Source: Cycloclasticus sp. (lineage in GTDB: Bacteria > Pseudomonadota > Gammaproteobacteria > Methylococcales > Cycloclasticaceae). Taken from it: 64,000 nucleotides of DNA. The position numbers and the translations under genes are program-made. Every line of letters starts with the position of its first letter. Within the stretch, counting starts at the first letter, position 1. Of the stretch, positions 21,693-29,269 are shown one piece after another. A model generated the notes under the pieces. That model worked only from the letters and a program-made list of their open reading frames with translations. It had not been told where the DNA came from and ran no database searches. The stretch lies in assembly GCA_002733135.1 (NCBI GenBank), contig NVUJ01000010.1:1-64000 (forward strand), given 5' to 3'.

Positions 21693-23428
21693 TGGATACC
21701 CCCATCTAACGACGCTAACAAAGCCGATTCTTCAATATCATCTGGCGCAATATTCAACAATCTCAACGCGCCGCTCATCACTCTTGAAAATACAGGGGCT
21801 GCTACTAACCCACCGTAATAATCGCCCGCTTGAGGCTCATCAATCAGCACCACCATAACCAGCTTAGGGTCACTAGCAGGCGCCATTCCCGCAAAAATAC
21901 CGATGTATTTGTCTTCTGAATACCCCCCTGCGATAGCCTTTTTTACCGTGCCGGTTTTGCCAGCCACTGTGTAACCTTTTACTTGAGCCCGAGGAGCTGT
22001 ACCTGCTTTACTCACAACACCTTGCAGCATGCTTCGAATTTGCTGGGCGACTGTAATGTCCATCACCCGTTCACCAACATCTTCTTTACTGGTTGCAAGT
22101 AAGGTGACGGGCATCAATACGCCGTCATTAGCGATAGCACTGTATGCGCGCGCTAACTGTAAAACGGACGATGATAACCCATAGCCAAATGCCAGCGTGG
22201 CTCGTTCTATTGGGCGCCAACTTTCATAGCCCGCTAACTTTCCTCTCGCCTCTCCAGGAAAACCCATATTGACCGGGCGGCCAAAACCTAACTTATTTAA
22301 TAAACCCCAATGCACTTTTGGCTCTATACTCAATGCTATTTTTGCAGACGCAACGTTACTAGACTTAAGCAGTAATCTAGCCAAATCAACCTCACCATAG
22401 TTACGGTGATCTCTCACTTGATTGCGCCCAACTTTCATATAGCCTGGTGCCGTTTCAATAACAGTATTTACATCATATAAACCTGAATTCATACCGGCGG
22501 CAACAGTGAATGGTTTTATTGTCGACCCCGGCTCAAACACATCTACAAACGCCCGGTTGCGCATGTGTGAGGCTTTAAATTTTGATCTATCATTTGGGTT
22601 GAACGCCGGTTGATTCGCCACGGCTAATAGCTCACCCGTTTCTGGATTTAAGATAACCAAAGAGCCAGATTTGGCCTTCTGTTGAGCAACCGCCGCTTTT
22701 AGCTCACGGTACGCCAAATACTGTAATCGTCTATCTATAGACAGACGCACATCTTTGCCAGGGATCGGTGAGCGAATGTTGTCGACGTGGTTTACCATAC
22801 GTCTTTTACCATCCCTCAGCACACGCTCAACACCCGATATACCTCTTAATCGATCGTTTAATGCCAATTCAAGGCCTTCCTGCCCAGCATCATCTATATT
22901 AGTGAAACCCACTAAATGCGCAGCAATTTCTCCATCAGGATAATAACGTCGGTACTCTTTTTGCAGATACACACCAGGCAACTTTAGGTCATCTATTACT
23001 TTAGCGACCTGTGGATCCATGTGTCGACGTAAATATGCAAAACGCCTAGACGCTACTTTTTTTAATTTCTTATCCAACGCGGTAACATCAAAGCCGAGTA
23101 ACGAAGCGAATTCTTTTTTATATTGCGTTAGTTCTAATTCTTGTGGGTTCACCCAAACTGAACTCACTGGTGCGCTAATCGCAAGTGCGTGACCATCTCT
23201 ATCGGTTATTTTCCCACGATAAGCCGGCAGTTTAATGTCTCTTAGATAAACCGCCTCACCTCTTTTTTGTAGGTATTGATTATTTAACACCTGTAAATCA
23301 ACAGCCCTATAGATAAGCGCGCACATCACCAACATAAAGCACGCCAAAATAAAGCGGCGGCGGCCCGCAAGCTCAGGCACTATAACCTTCTGTGCTTTAT
23401 CTTTAGATTGTCGATAACCGTAGCTCAT
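21689..23428 (-). CDS. ftsI: Septal transpeptidase FtsI (PBP3)
   Basis: FtsI is the class B penicillin-binding protein that cross-links septal peptidoglycan. The 579-residue protein has a cytoplasmic N-terminus, one membrane segment at about 27-43, a pedestal domain and a transpeptidase domain with all active-site motifs: S302-T-I-K305, S357-S-N359 and K492-T-G-T495. It overlaps ftsL upstream and murE downstream by ATGA junctions. Confidence 0.98.
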   Translation of the reverse strand: MSYGYRQSKDKAQKVIVPELAGRRRFILACFMLVMCALIYRAVDLQVLNNQYLQKRGEAVYLRDIKLPAYRGKITDRDGHALAISAPVSSVWVNPQELELTQYKKEFASLLGFDVTALDKKLKKVASRRFAYLRRHMDPQVAKVIDDLKLPGVYLQKEYRRYYPDGEIAAHLVGFTNIDDAGQEGLELALNDRLRGISGVERVLRDGKRRMVNHVDNIRSPIPGKDVRLSIDRRLQYLAYRELKAAVAQQKAKSGSLVILNPETGELLAVANQPAFNPNDRSKFKASHMRNRAFVDVFEPGSTIKPFTVAAGMNSGLYDVNTVIETAPGYMKVGRNQVRDHRNYGEVDLARLLLKSSNVASAKIALSIEPKVHWGLLNKLGFGRPVNMGFPGEARGKLAGYESWRPIERATLAFGYGLSSSVLQLARAYSAIANDGVLMPVTLLATSKEDVGERVMDITVAQQIRSMLQGVVSKAGTAPRAQVKGYTVAGKTGTVKKAIAGGYSEDKYIGIFAGMAPASDPKLVMVVLIDEPQAGDYYGGLVAAPVFSRVMSGALRLLNIAPDDIEESALLASLDGGIQ

Positions 23429-23703
23429 TTAACCTTAACGTAAATTATTTGTTCTGCTGTGGGCGCTTGTAACTGCAGGACCGAACGCGCTATTTCTTCA
23501 ATACGATTACTGGATGACCAAGTATTTTGTTCTAATTGCAAACGACTCCACTCAACACCCAAACGATCTTGTTCGCTAAACTCGCCTTGAAGCTGGTTAA
23601 ACTTTAAGCGAGCATCATATTTCACATACACCATCGTTAATGCAGACGACACAACGAGTATTGCCAATATGGAGACCCAGCTTGATAATCCATGTGCCTG
23701 CAT
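23425..23703 (-). CDS. ftsL: Cell division protein FtsL
   Basis: FtsL is a small bitopic protein that pairs with FtsB through a periplasmic coiled coil and helps activate FtsWI. The 92-residue product has one membrane helix at about residues 8-26 followed by a heptad-rich region (RLKFNQLQGEFSEQDRL). Sequence conservation in this family is low, so the call rests on size, topology and the position between rsmH and ftsI. It starts in a TAATG overlap with rsmH and ends in ATGA with ftsI. Confidence 0.93.
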   Translation of the reverse strand: MQAHGLSSWVSILAILVVSSALTMVYVKYDARLKFNQLQGEFSEQDRLGVEWSRLQLEQNTWSSSNRIEEIARSVLQLQAPTAEQIIYVKVK

Positions 23704-24638
23704 TACAATTTCTCCGCAATACGTAAAACGGCACTACGGCTCCGTACATTTTCTTTCACCTCTTCTACTGACGCTTTTATCGCTTTTCCAATGCACTTAA
23801 AGAGCGGCTTATCTGCGTCTACAGGTAGCGGTAAGTGACGAGGCACTATCACGCCACGAGACTGCTCACGCATAAATCGCTTAACAATTCTGTCTTCTAG
23901 CGAATGAAAACTGATGACCACTAAACGGCCACCTTGTTTAAGAATGTCGCTGGCTTGTGCCAACACGTCCTCTAGGTCATCTAACTCTTTATTTACTTTG
24001 ATGCGAATCGCTTGAAAGCTGCGTGTCGCAGGATGCTTGCCTAGCTCACGTTTTTTAACCACACTCTCAATTAAACTGGCTAACTGACTGGTTGTTTCAA
24101 TGGCTTTCTCGTCGCGCTGTAAAACTATCTGAGCTGCAATTTTACGTGCGAACTTTTCCTCACCATAATCTCGTAGCACTTTGAGCAATTCCCTTTCTTC
24201 AACATGAGACAACCATTGCGCCGCCGATTCGCCCTGGGTTACATCCATACGCATATCTAGCGGGCCGTCTTTCATAAAACTAAAGCCACGTTCAGCAACA
24301 TCCAATTGAGGCGACGACACGCCAAGATCAAGCAGAATACCGTCTACCTCGCCAGACCACTGACGCTCATCAACCAACTCTCTCATTTGAGCGAAACTAC
24401 TATGCGCCAACTCAAAGCGACCATCGCTGAGTAATTGCCTTGCTTGACTCGAGTTCACAGCGTCCATGTCCTTATCAATAGCGAGCAGTTTTCCTTGCGC
24501 AGATAATGCCCGCATGATTGCCCTACTATGCCCACCACGACCAAAGGTTCCATCGATATAAACCCCATCAGTTTGTCGTATTAGCCCACTTAAGGCTTCG
24601 TCCAATAAGACTGACTTATGCAACCCCACGCCAGCCAC
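23703..24638 (-). CDS. rsmH: 16S rRNA (cytosine1402-N4)-methyltransferase RsmH
   Basis: RsmH (MraW) methylates N4 of C1402 in 16S rRNA; RsmI, encoded at 32646, adds the 2'-O-methyl group to the same nucleotide. The 311-residue protein has the SAM-binding motif YIDGTFGRGGHS and the VISFHSLEDRIVKRF motif. The start is a GTG at 24638 that overlaps the mraZ TAG stop as TAGTG. The next junction, with ftsL, is TAATG. Confidence 0.97.
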   Translation of the reverse strand: MAGVGLHKSVLLDEALSGLIRQTDGVYIDGTFGRGGHSRAIMRALSAQGKLLAIDKDMDAVNSSQARQLLSDGRFELAHSSFAQMRELVDERQWSGEVDGILLDLGVSSPQLDVAERGFSFMKDGPLDMRMDVTQGESAAQWLSHVEERELLKVLRDYGEEKFARKIAAQIVLQRDEKAIETTSQLASLIESVVKKRELGKHPATRSFQAIRIKVNKELDDLEDVLAQASDILKQGGRLVVISFHSLEDRIVKRFMREQSRGVIVPRHLPLPVDADKPLFKCIGKAIKASVEEVKENVRSRSAVLRIAEKL

Positions 24639-25093
24639 TAAAGAGACAATGATCCCAGTTCAGGTGATAACTCACCGTCTTCTGCATTCTCCTCTTCAAA
24701 CCATATGTCGCGTTTAGCCACCCAGGTTTGATCATTCCAAATCTCGAACTTATTCCCTTGCCCTATCATCACAACTTTCTTATCCAGATCAGCAAATTCG
24801 CGCAACGGCGGAGATACTAGAACTCTGCCTTGCCCGTCTAATTCACACTCAGTTGCATGACCAATCAGCAAACGTTGTAAGCGTCTTGCCTGTTTATTTA
24901 ATGTGGGTAACTTAATCAGTTTGCGTTCTATATCTTCCCAAACCGGTAGTGGATACAATAAGAGACTATGCTCACGATCAACGGTCATCACCATTTGCCC
25001 ATCGCAAGAAGTTTTCAATTGCGCACGGTAACGCGTAGGAATCGACAATCGCCCCTTCGCATCCAACGTCACATTATTAACCCCTCTGAACAA
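24638..25093 (-). CDS. mraZ: Transcriptional regulator MraZ
   Basis: MraZ is the DNA-binding regulator of the dcw cluster, repressing its own promoter in E. coli. The 151-residue protein has the two AbrB/MraZ-type half-domains (TLDAKGRLSIPTRYR and ELDGQGRVLVSPPLR). The conserved N-terminus MFRG requires the start at 25091-25093, which is TTG, not ATG. An AAGGGG ribosome site lies six nt before it. A rare start codon on the first gene of the cluster may lower MraZ yield. Repeats upstream look like its operator (see 25118-25142). Confidence 0.95.
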   Translation of the reverse strand: MFRGVNNVTLDAKGRLSIPTRYRAQLKTSCDGQMVMTVDREHSLLLYPLPVWEDIERKLIKLPTLNKQARRLQRLLIGHATECELDGQGRVLVSPPLREFADLDKKVVMIGQGNKFEIWNDQTWVAKRDIWFEEENAEDGELSPELGSLSL

Positions 25094-25117
25094 ATCCTTC
25101 CCCTTATAGTTAGTAAT

Positions 25118-25142
25118 TTCCCTTTATTACCACTTTTTCCCA
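25118..25142 (-). promoter_or_regulatory. Probable MraZ operator (direct repeats)
   Basis: Read on the minus strand, three related hexamers follow each other at 10- and 9-nt steps: TGGGAA (25137-25142), TGGTAA (25127-25132) and AGGGAA (25118-25123). E. coli MraZ binds TGGGN repeats about 10 nt apart in front of its own gene. Position just upstream of mraZ and the helical spacing fit; the third repeat is imperfect. Confidence 0.55.
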
Positions 25143-25284
25143 CTTTTTTGCACTATAAGGGTGAAAATACCACTCGTCAAGCATCTATTTCCATAAATAC
25201 TTTCTTTGTGAACAATGACTTAGCCGCGTTTACCAACATTGAAACAATACCACTTTAAACAAACACATAAAGGTAATAGAAATC

Positions 25285-25434
25285 ATGAGGTTGCAGCGCT
25301 TTCTTAAAGAAAAAACTAAAAATGTTGATTTCAAACAAATTTTTGTAACAAAAGAAGAGGTACGTACAAATTCGTGGCAGGCATTGCCGGATCATCGAAA
25401 AAATCTTGTCTTAATAGTTAAAATCTTGTTGTAA
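25285..25434 (+). CDS. Possible small ORF, unknown function (49 aa)
   Basis: An ATG at 25285 opens a 49-codon frame ending in TAA at 25432-25434. It encodes a basic peptide (starts MRLQRFLKEKTKNV, ends LVLIVKILL). An AAAGGT stretch lies about 10 nt upstream, slightly far for a ribosome site. It lies between mraZ and the outer-membrane protein gene, ending before the Crp-like palindrome. I recognise no family. It could be a real small protein, a gene remnant or chance. Confidence 0.25.
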   Translation: MRLQRFLKEKTKNVDFKQIFVTKEEVRTNSWQALPDHRKNLVLIVKILL

Positions 25435-25467
25435 AATTGGAACAATGCGGGTATTGTCATTCATCTG

Positions 25468-25483
25468 TGTGATGCGTATCACA
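25468..25483 (+). promoter_or_regulatory. Crp/Vfr-type binding site (perfect palindrome)
   Basis: TGTGA at 25468-25472 and TCACA at 25479-25483 are separated by six bases (TGCGTA), exactly the TGTGA-N6-TCACA consensus of Crp-family regulators. The match extends one base outward on each side (GTGTGAT/ATCACAC). It lies 84 nt before the outer-membrane protein start at 25568 and about 375 nt from mraZ, so the outer-membrane gene is the likelier target. cAMP control is inferred. Confidence 0.7.
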
Positions 25484-25506
25484 CTTTAAAATTGATTTTG
25501 ATGGGA

Positions 25507-25549
25507 TTCCAGCCCCCCAAAAAATACAAAAAAAATAATGGGACTGGAA
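25507..25549 (+). promoter_or_regulatory. Leader stem-loop before the outer-membrane protein gene
   Basis: TTCCAGCCCC (25507-25516) pairs with GGGACTGGAA (25540-25549) over ten positions with one mismatch. The 23-nt loop is very A-rich. It sits just before the ribosome site (GAAGGA, 25554-25559) of the gene at 25568. It may stabilise the mRNA 5' end or modulate translation; no T-tract follows, so it is not a standard terminator. Confidence 0.45.
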
Positions 25550-25567
25550 AAATGAAGGATAATTATT

Positions 25568-26590
25568 ATGAAGGCAACAATAAAACGCGCACCTTTTGCG
25601 CTTTCAGGCATTGCACTTGCAGTTAGCATGGGTATTAGTGGCGTAGCATCTGCAGACACATTATCAATTCAAGGGTCATGGCTTGATTTTCAAGCTGGCA
25701 AGGACGCTAGAACCAATGCAATCTCTTGCGAGAGCGTCAATTGCGAGAGTACATCGAACATTGAGAACTACCCAACTCAAAACCACGAAAGTAACTTTGA
25801 CGACACCTTTTCAGGCTCATTCAAATGGACCCATGATATGAATGGAAAAGGTTTATGGGGTACTGATGATATTGCGATTGCCGGCAGTTACTTTAGAGAT
25901 AAATCTGATACAACAAATCTTGATGTGTCACAAGGCGGCTCTACTAGCGCCCGGGTATTCGGCACAGGTTTCGTACCAGTTGATAGCTCAACTGCCGACA
26001 TAAGCAGCGTTCAAGACGATGCGTGGTTTGTTACAGGCGATGTTGAGCTAGGATGGAATCATAAAGAAGGCGATGCAGATGTGCGTCTTTTTGCTGGTAT
26101 AAGAGTCGCTGCGACTGAATATGAACGTAACGCTACCCACAATGTGAATGCCAGCAGCGATCTTTTTGACGGGGAAGAAAAGTCTAAATTTTTCGGCTTA
26201 GGCCCTCGTATTGGCGCATCCATTAAACAACCCATCGGTAATTCAAACCTAGCTCTTACTGCCGCAATATCAGGAGGAGTGCTTTTTGGTAAGCTAGAAC
26301 GTGAGTATGATGTATCATCTGATACCGATGACGGCAGCTCTTATAACGATAAAAGCAGTAATGAATGGGTGCCGTTTACAGATGCTGAAGCAGCATTAGC
26401 TTATCAAATTAACGACAATGCATCTATAGAGTTTGGTTACCAGTACAATTATCAAGATAATGTTATTCTTCTGGGTTCTGTTTGTACTGACTCGGACGAC
26501 GGTCCGAAACCAAGCAACTCAAGTTGTAGTGATGATAAAAGCCACGCTGAAACTCACGGGCCATTTATAAGGCTAACATTTGAACTATAG
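25568..26590 (+). CDS. Outer-membrane beta-barrel protein, MOMP/Lpg1974-like
   Basis: The 340-residue precursor has a clear signal peptide (basic start, hydrophobic core, cleavage after A29 in the ASA-D context) and no internal hydrophobic helix. Alternating polar/aromatic strands run through the mature part, which ends in RLTFEL with a terminal hydrophobic residue as expected for BAM-assembled barrels. Segments such as KFFGLGPRIGASIKQPIG and the C-terminal GPFIRLTFEL resemble the Lpg1974 group of major outer-membrane proteins. Acidic, Ser-rich loops each hold a Cys pair (about residues 54/59 and 317/325). A strong GAAGGA ribosome site, Crp-type operator and own terminator suggest a regulated, well-expressed porin-like protein. 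Substrate unknown. Confidence 0.75.
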   Translation: MKATIKRAPFALSGIALAVSMGISGVASADTLSIQGSWLDFQAGKDARTNAISCESVNCESTSNIENYPTQNHESNFDDTFSGSFKWTHDMNGKGLWGTDDIAIAGSYFRDKSDTTNLDVSQGGSTSARVFGTGFVPVDSSTADISSVQDDAWFVTGDVELGWNHKEGDADVRLFAGIRVAATEYERNATHNVNASSDLFDGEEKSKFFGLGPRIGASIKQPIGNSNLALTAAISGGVLFGKLEREYDVSSDTDDGSSYNDKSSNEWVPFTDAEAALAYQINDNASIEFGYQYNYQDNVILLGSVCTDSDDGPKPSNSSCSDDKSHAETHGPFIRLTFEL

Positions 26591-26600
26591 TCTCAGGTAA

Positions 26601-26643
26601 CGAAACAAAAAAAGGGTGGGCTATCCACCCTTTTTTTGTTTCG
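26601..26643. terminator. Strong bidirectional rho-independent terminator
   Basis: A long perfect inverted repeat runs from CGAAACAAAAAAAGGGTGG to its complement around a GCTAT loop. The core stem AGGGTGG/CCACCCT is followed by seven T on the plus strand and preceded by seven A, so it can act in both directions. It separates the outer-membrane gene from the convergent sulfotransferase gene. Confidence 0.9.
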
Positions 26644-26656
26644 CAAGATTTGTTAT

Positions 26657-28192
26657 TCACCCCCCTCTTATTAGCGCCAGATACGGCTCTGAAACCCCAA
26701 TATCGTTTGGGATACCAAAGTCTACAGGAGCTGGCTTTTCAATCTCTAGAAAAGCTAAAATAACCTTTAACTGTTCAGCCGAGTTGTTCACTAGGGTCTT
26801 GTAATCGATCAAAATAACTTTATCAGGAAATTTGTTTTGCCATACATCAACAAGCTTGTAATACCACTCAACGTAATTCAAGCACCATTTGTAATCATAT
26901 GAGTGGTAATTTGCATTGCTGTAATGTGTGAAAAACATACGCAAAGCGATATCATGAACGTTTCTTTTCATAAAAATAAATTTTGCGTTAGGCAGCGCAC
27001 TAAGAATAGAAGGTACACTGGTAACCAAACCAGGAGTGGTGACTGTATATATACTCGAATCTTGGGCGTTTTCTTTATACGAGCTACGGTAGAAGTTAAC
27101 GAATTCAGGGATTAATTCGTCAGGCAAATGAGGCAAATAGCCTGACGGCAGGCGGTTCCCCACATTAAAGGCCTGTGCAGTTGAATCAGATAAAATCTTA
27201 CTTTCCAGCCCTTTCCTAATGCCTGGAATCCAACCCAACGCCTTTTCTAAGCTTGTTTTTCCAGACCTAGATGGCCCCAGTATGTAAAGTGGCTGCGTAT
27301 TACTGCTGTTCTCTGTAAAGAATGTTTTTTTAAAATCGGTGTTTTTTGCCCAACTTAATATTTCTTTTTCCCATTGCGAATTTGTTTGAAATTTATCCTT
27401 GATATCATCTTTTACCATCTCATTCGCTAAGCAAAATTTATCCCATGCTTTTTTATAATCGCCATTGATATGATAAAGTTTGGCAATTGAAAACGTCCAT
27501 CCTATTTTCTCTTCGTGATTACTAGGTGTAATTTTCTCCGCAACGAAAAGATAACGACGAACGTTTTTTTTGATAAATTTCGCAGGAAAATCTGATAAGG
27601 CGTAAATAAATTGATTTGACTCAACCTTTTTATTCTTAATAAACTTTTCTATAACGATTAACCCAGCTGTGTAATTCCCTAAATCTCTATAGCATTTAAT
27701 AAGTTTTAATGCGGGTTCCACACTAAGTGGTTTAGATTTTAAACACCATTTAAATTCGATGATTGCTTTTGCATATTCATGGTTTTTTAACAACAAACTC
27801 CCTTTATTAAAGTGGTGTACATCGGAGTGTTTCTTAAGTCCCATTTTCTCGCCAAGATGCTCTATATCTTCAGAAAGTTTCAACCCTGTTCGAATCATAT
27901 CTAATTCAATAGTCAGAGCTTCCATATTCAACATAGAATAATAATCAGTATTGTCCCCACCGAGCGCTACACTGAGGTGTTGATACGCCAAATAGAACTT
28001 TTTTTGATGTATATAAAGCCCGGCTATCGCTCGATGCGCAGAGTAATATTCAGGATAATCCAATATCAATTGTCGATAGATTCTCTCCGCTTCTGTGGCT
28101 TGGCCTTGATGAACGAACTGCTTTGCACGCGTTAATTTCTGATGAGCTGACTCAATATCATCGCGTGAGTAAAAGGTTTTATTATCTGCCAT
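26657..28192 (-). CDS. TPR-repeat protein with C-terminal sulfotransferase domain
   Basis: The 511-residue protein begins with tetratricopeptide-like helical repeats (about 12-260, including a QATEAERIYRQLILDYPEYYSAHRAIAGL unit, positions 31-59) and ends in a sulfotransferase domain. The PAPS 5'-phosphate loop is at 305-314 (LGPSRSGKTS), and a 3'-phosphate segment lies around R410 (FMKRNVHDIALRM). TPR-sulfotransferase fusions are common in proteobacteria; the acceptor is usually unknown. No signal peptide is seen, so it should be cytoplasmic. The ATG at 28192 lacks a ribosome site and lies only 36 nt from the rnpB remnant, so insertion events may have replaced its promoter. Convergent with the outer-membrane gene. 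Confidence 0.8.
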   Translation of the reverse strand: MADNKTFYSRDDIESAHQKLTRAKQFVHQGQATEAERIYRQLILDYPEYYSAHRAIAGLYIHQKKFYLAYQHLSVALGGDNTDYYSMLNMEALTIELDMIRTGLKLSEDIEHLGEKMGLKKHSDVHHFNKGSLLLKNHEYAKAIIEFKWCLKSKPLSVEPALKLIKCYRDLGNYTAGLIVIEKFIKNKKVESNQFIYALSDFPAKFIKKNVRRYLFVAEKITPSNHEEKIGWTFSIAKLYHINGDYKKAWDKFCLANEMVKDDIKDKFQTNSQWEKEILSWAKNTDFKKTFFTENSSNTQPLYILGPSRSGKTSLEKALGWIPGIRKGLESKILSDSTAQAFNVGNRLPSGYLPHLPDELIPEFVNFYRSSYKENAQDSSIYTVTTPGLVTSVPSILSALPNAKFIFMKRNVHDIALRMFFTHYSNANYHSYDYKWCLNYVEWYYKLVDVWQNKFPDKVILIDYKTLVNNSAEQLKVILAFLEIEKPAPVDFGIPNDIGVSEPYLALIRGG

Positions 28193-28227
28193 ATGATTTA
28201 TTGTTTATTTATAAGCACTTAAAAAAA

Positions 28228-28287
28228 TGGAGTTGGCCGATAAGCCGTGTTCTGTCGTGGGAAGTCATTCATCTGGGATGCACGTCA
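28228..28287 (-). repeat. Partial copy of the rnpB 3' end (attachment-site-like repeat)
   Basis: Sixty bases match the 3'-terminal 60 bases of the intact RNase P RNA gene (32255-32314) in the same orientation, with three mismatches. The rest of rnpB is absent. The copy ends abruptly after the shared GCACGTCA. Its mismatches fall in positions conserved among RNase P RNAs, so it is a non-functional remnant. The arrangement is that of a duplicated integration site bounding the 28288-32254 segment. Confidence 0.85.
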
Positions 28288-28720
28288 AACCTTGGTATTA
28301 CTGGCTTTAGCTCCTCTTCTTCACACATAACTTTATCAATGCGTTATACCTTCATAGTACCATTTTGTACCATTTTTTGTACCGGATTGAAGCCCCTCAA
28401 CTTAACTATATAAGCATGGGAATAAAAAGGAAGAAAGAGGTTGCTATGCAAAAAACAGTTTTTAAAACAATTAAACAGTTGAGCAACTACACCTTTTAGC
28501 AATTTCCGATTTAATGCTTGAAGACCTATAACCAAAACAAAGATTAATTGTGTTTTAAAATCGAACTTTATTGTTTTTTACATGACTAACTTTTAACCCT
28601 TTTAGCTTAGCTATTTATTTAGGGGTATTGAATTCATAAGGACTGACTCAATTAGTTGGGCTTTAGACTTAGTTATCTTGTCTAAAGACCTTTTATTAAC
28701 TTTTGGCTTGGAACCTGAAT
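28288..28720. other. Non-coding left end of the rnpB-flanked segment
   Basis: No convincing gene is seen in this 433-nt stretch. It contains three GTACC motifs at 28357, 28367 and 28379, and an 8-bp inverted repeat CTTTAGAC (28661-28668) / GTCTAAAG (28680-28687). A 63-codon minus-strand frame at 28344-28535 has no recognisable features. The short AT-rich stretch is where an integrase gene might have been expected. Confidence 0.5.
28357..28383. repeat. Three GTACC direct repeats (possible recombinase arm sites)
   Basis: GTACC occurs at 28357-28361, 28367-28371 and 28379-28383, the first two copies each followed by ATTTT. A further GTACCAT lies at 32185 near the other end. Both groups are about 70 bp inside the rnpB-derived repeats. 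Repeats like these can be binding sites of tyrosine recombinases, but no integrase gene is present to confirm this. Confidence 0.4.
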
Positions 28721-29188
28721 ATGTGCCGCATAATTAAAATAGGTCTACAACTCCCTGTTGTTCTCACTATATTGTTTCTGTTGGCAATGTTTTCAATTGA
28801 AGCTGTCTGCGTAGGCTGCCGTATTGATGCTGCACTTGCTGCGGTTGTTCCTTACATTATTTTCTTTTTCAGTGCTTTTATTATTGCTTACGCATGTCTT
28901 TTATTTTGGCGCGAAAAAACTACAGCAAACCCTATTACGCCTGAAAATGCGTCGACGCTTGTGACGACGGGTATATATGGTATTTCACGTAACCCTATAT
29001 ACCTCGGGTTTTTATCCATCTTGATTGCATCAGCTTTTCTTTTTAGTAATTACATCAATTTCTTTCTCTTACCTCTGTTTGTTTTACTCGTTAATAAAAT
29101 GTACATCAGTGGTGAGGAAAAGGCGTTAGAGAGCATCTTTGGCAATGAATTTATTGCTTATAAAAGCAAGGTAAGGCGTTGGGTATAG
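28721..29188 (+). CDS. Membrane methyltransferase, isoprenylcysteine/PEMT-type family
   Basis: The product has four or five hydrophobic helices and the C-terminal family pattern: TGIYGISRNPIYLGF, then EEKALESIFGNEFIAYKSKVRRW. The R-N-P-x-Y segment and E-E pair are the SAM-binding features of ICMT/phospholipid methyltransferase-like proteins. I use the ATG at 28721 (155 residues), with GGAA seven nt upstream, instead of a TTG at 28703. Substrate unknown; small bacterial members may methylate lipids or thiols. It is the first gene in the rnpB-flanked segment and is followed by a carbonic anhydrase gene in the same direction. Confidence 0.8.
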   Translation: MCRIIKIGLQLPVVLTILFLLAMFSIEAVCVGCRIDAALAAVVPYIIFFFSAFIIAYACLLFWREKTTANPITPENASTLVTTGIYGISRNPIYLGFLSILIASAFLFSNYINFFLLPLFVLLVNKMYISGEEKALESIFGNEFIAYKSKVRRWV

Positions 29189-29198
29189 AGCTAACACG

Positions 29199-29231
29199 TT
29201 GACTTCGTATCTTGCCATTTTCTGAAGTCAA
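29199..29231. promoter_or_regulatory. Perfect 8-bp inverted repeat upstream of carbonic anhydrase
   Basis: TTGACTTC (29199-29206) is repeated inverted as GAAGTCAA (29224-29231) with 17 bases between. It lies just after the methyltransferase stop and 39 nt before the carbonic anhydrase ATG. No T-run follows, so an operator or attenuator-like stem is as likely as a terminator. Confidence 0.4.
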
Positions 29232-29269
29232 TTCTAACTAATAAAAATGGCCTTTTTAGGAGAATATAA

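Noticed and set aside
25094-25567. Another rnpB fragment at the left edge of the accessory block
   Set aside because: I looked for the rnpB 3'-end sequence here and found none, so the outer-membrane/sulfotransferase part did not enter by the same visible duplication.
28344-28535. 63-codon minus-strand frame next to the rnpB remnant, considered as an integrase remnant
   Set aside because: No recombinase motif, no ribosome site, atypical composition; the stretch is better seen as non-coding island end.
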